Positions 5,648-5,780 of a DNA stretch of 5,780 nt are shown piece after piece. A model generated the notes under the pieces. That model was not told where the DNA came from, did not search any database, and saw nothing but the letters and a program-made list of their open reading frames with translations. Position numbers and translations under genes: made by a program. How positions within the stretch are numbered: the first letter of the stretch is position 1; every line of letters begins with the position of its first letter. The stretch comes from Thermoflexus sp035573655 (GTDB taxonomy: Bacteria; Chloroflexota; Anaerolineae; Thermoflexales; Thermoflexaceae), in assembly GCA_035573655.1 (NCBI GenBank), contig DATMAC010000151.1:1-5780 (forward strand), given 5' to 3'.

Positions 5648-5692
5648 TTTATGGGCGAGCCGGGTGCCGAAGGCGCCCGGCTCGCCCATAAA
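5648..5692. repeat. Complete 45-base palindrome sharing its core with position 1
   Basis: Plus-strand arms of 21 bases (starting TTTATGGGCGAGCCGGG and ending CCCGGCTCGCCCATAAA) surround a GAA loop. The only imperfection is one T opposite G, which is a wobble in a plus-strand transcript but a C-A mismatch in a minus-strand transcript. A T-run (CTTTT) lies seven bases after it on the plus strand; none follows on the minus strand. It could terminate plus-strand transcription, but no plus-strand gene precedes it. Bases 5667-5683 repeat at 1-17, which argues for a dispersed palindromic element. Confidence 0.75.
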
Positions 5693-5780
5693 ATGCTTTT
5701 GATCCCCTTCCCCACGGCCAGATGAAGCGCCGCAAATGATCCCCAGCCCTCCAAGAATTTCTCTCCTCCCGTTCAGAGGT

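Noticed and set aside
5642..5780. Minus-strand frames open from the right edge through the palindrome
   Set aside because: Two different frames are open for 43-46 codons, as expected by chance in GC-rich sequence, and both run through the palindrome before stopping. I cannot support the 3' end of a gene here.
1..5780. CRISPR array, tRNA or rRNA gene, transposase
   Set aside because: I looked for regular repeat-spacer units, tRNA-like arms with TTCGANTC-type T-loops, rRNA signatures and transposase motifs, and saw none.

Overview
The window carries one minus-strand phosphate-uptake locus. Read in its own direction (from high to low coordinates) the order is: a 63-aa charged helical protein, a 112-aa unrecognised protein, pstS, pstC, pstA, pstB and arsC. 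The base composition is GC-rich, the genes are tightly packed with strong GGAGG-type ribosome binding sites, and the proteins are rich in Arg, Glu, Ala and Leu. This would fit a thermophilic or moderately thermophilic bacterium, perhaps in the Chloroflexota. That placement is a weak impression; no rRNA or marker gene is present to confirm it.

Layout by region. Positions 1-97 hold a small G/C hairpin with a T-run (the likely arsC terminator) and half of a palindrome that the left edge cuts off. Positions 98-565 are a thioredoxin-type arsenate reductase, 6 bases after pstB. Positions 572-1345 are pstB, followed upstream by a 112-base gap with a weak promoter-like sequence. Positions 1458-2315 and 2337-3284 are pstA and pstC, 21 bases apart. 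Positions 3285-3585 are a 301-base gap with a terminator-like hairpin just after pstS and a perfect TATAAT before pstC. Positions 3586-4641 are pstS, a lipoprotein. Positions 4642-4748 are a leader region with two strong, mutually exclusive hairpins and a possible 31-codon reading frame. Positions 4749-5087 and 5137-5328 are the two small unrecognised genes. Positions 5329-5780 hold no convincing gene but contain a complete 45-base palindrome whose core also occurs at position 1.

How the genes work together. PstS captures phosphate outside the membrane, PstC and PstA form the membrane channel, and PstB drives it with ATP. The position where many pst operons carry phoU is here taken by arsC. 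This makes sense physiologically, because arsenate enters through phosphate transporters and ArsC reduces it to arsenite for later export. No arsenite exporter, PhoU or PhoR/PhoB regulator is in the window.

Most of the content is a well-known system. The parts that deserve a second look are the switch-like leader before pstS, the two unknown genes ahead of it, the arsC-for-phoU arrangement, and the palindromes bracketing the locus.
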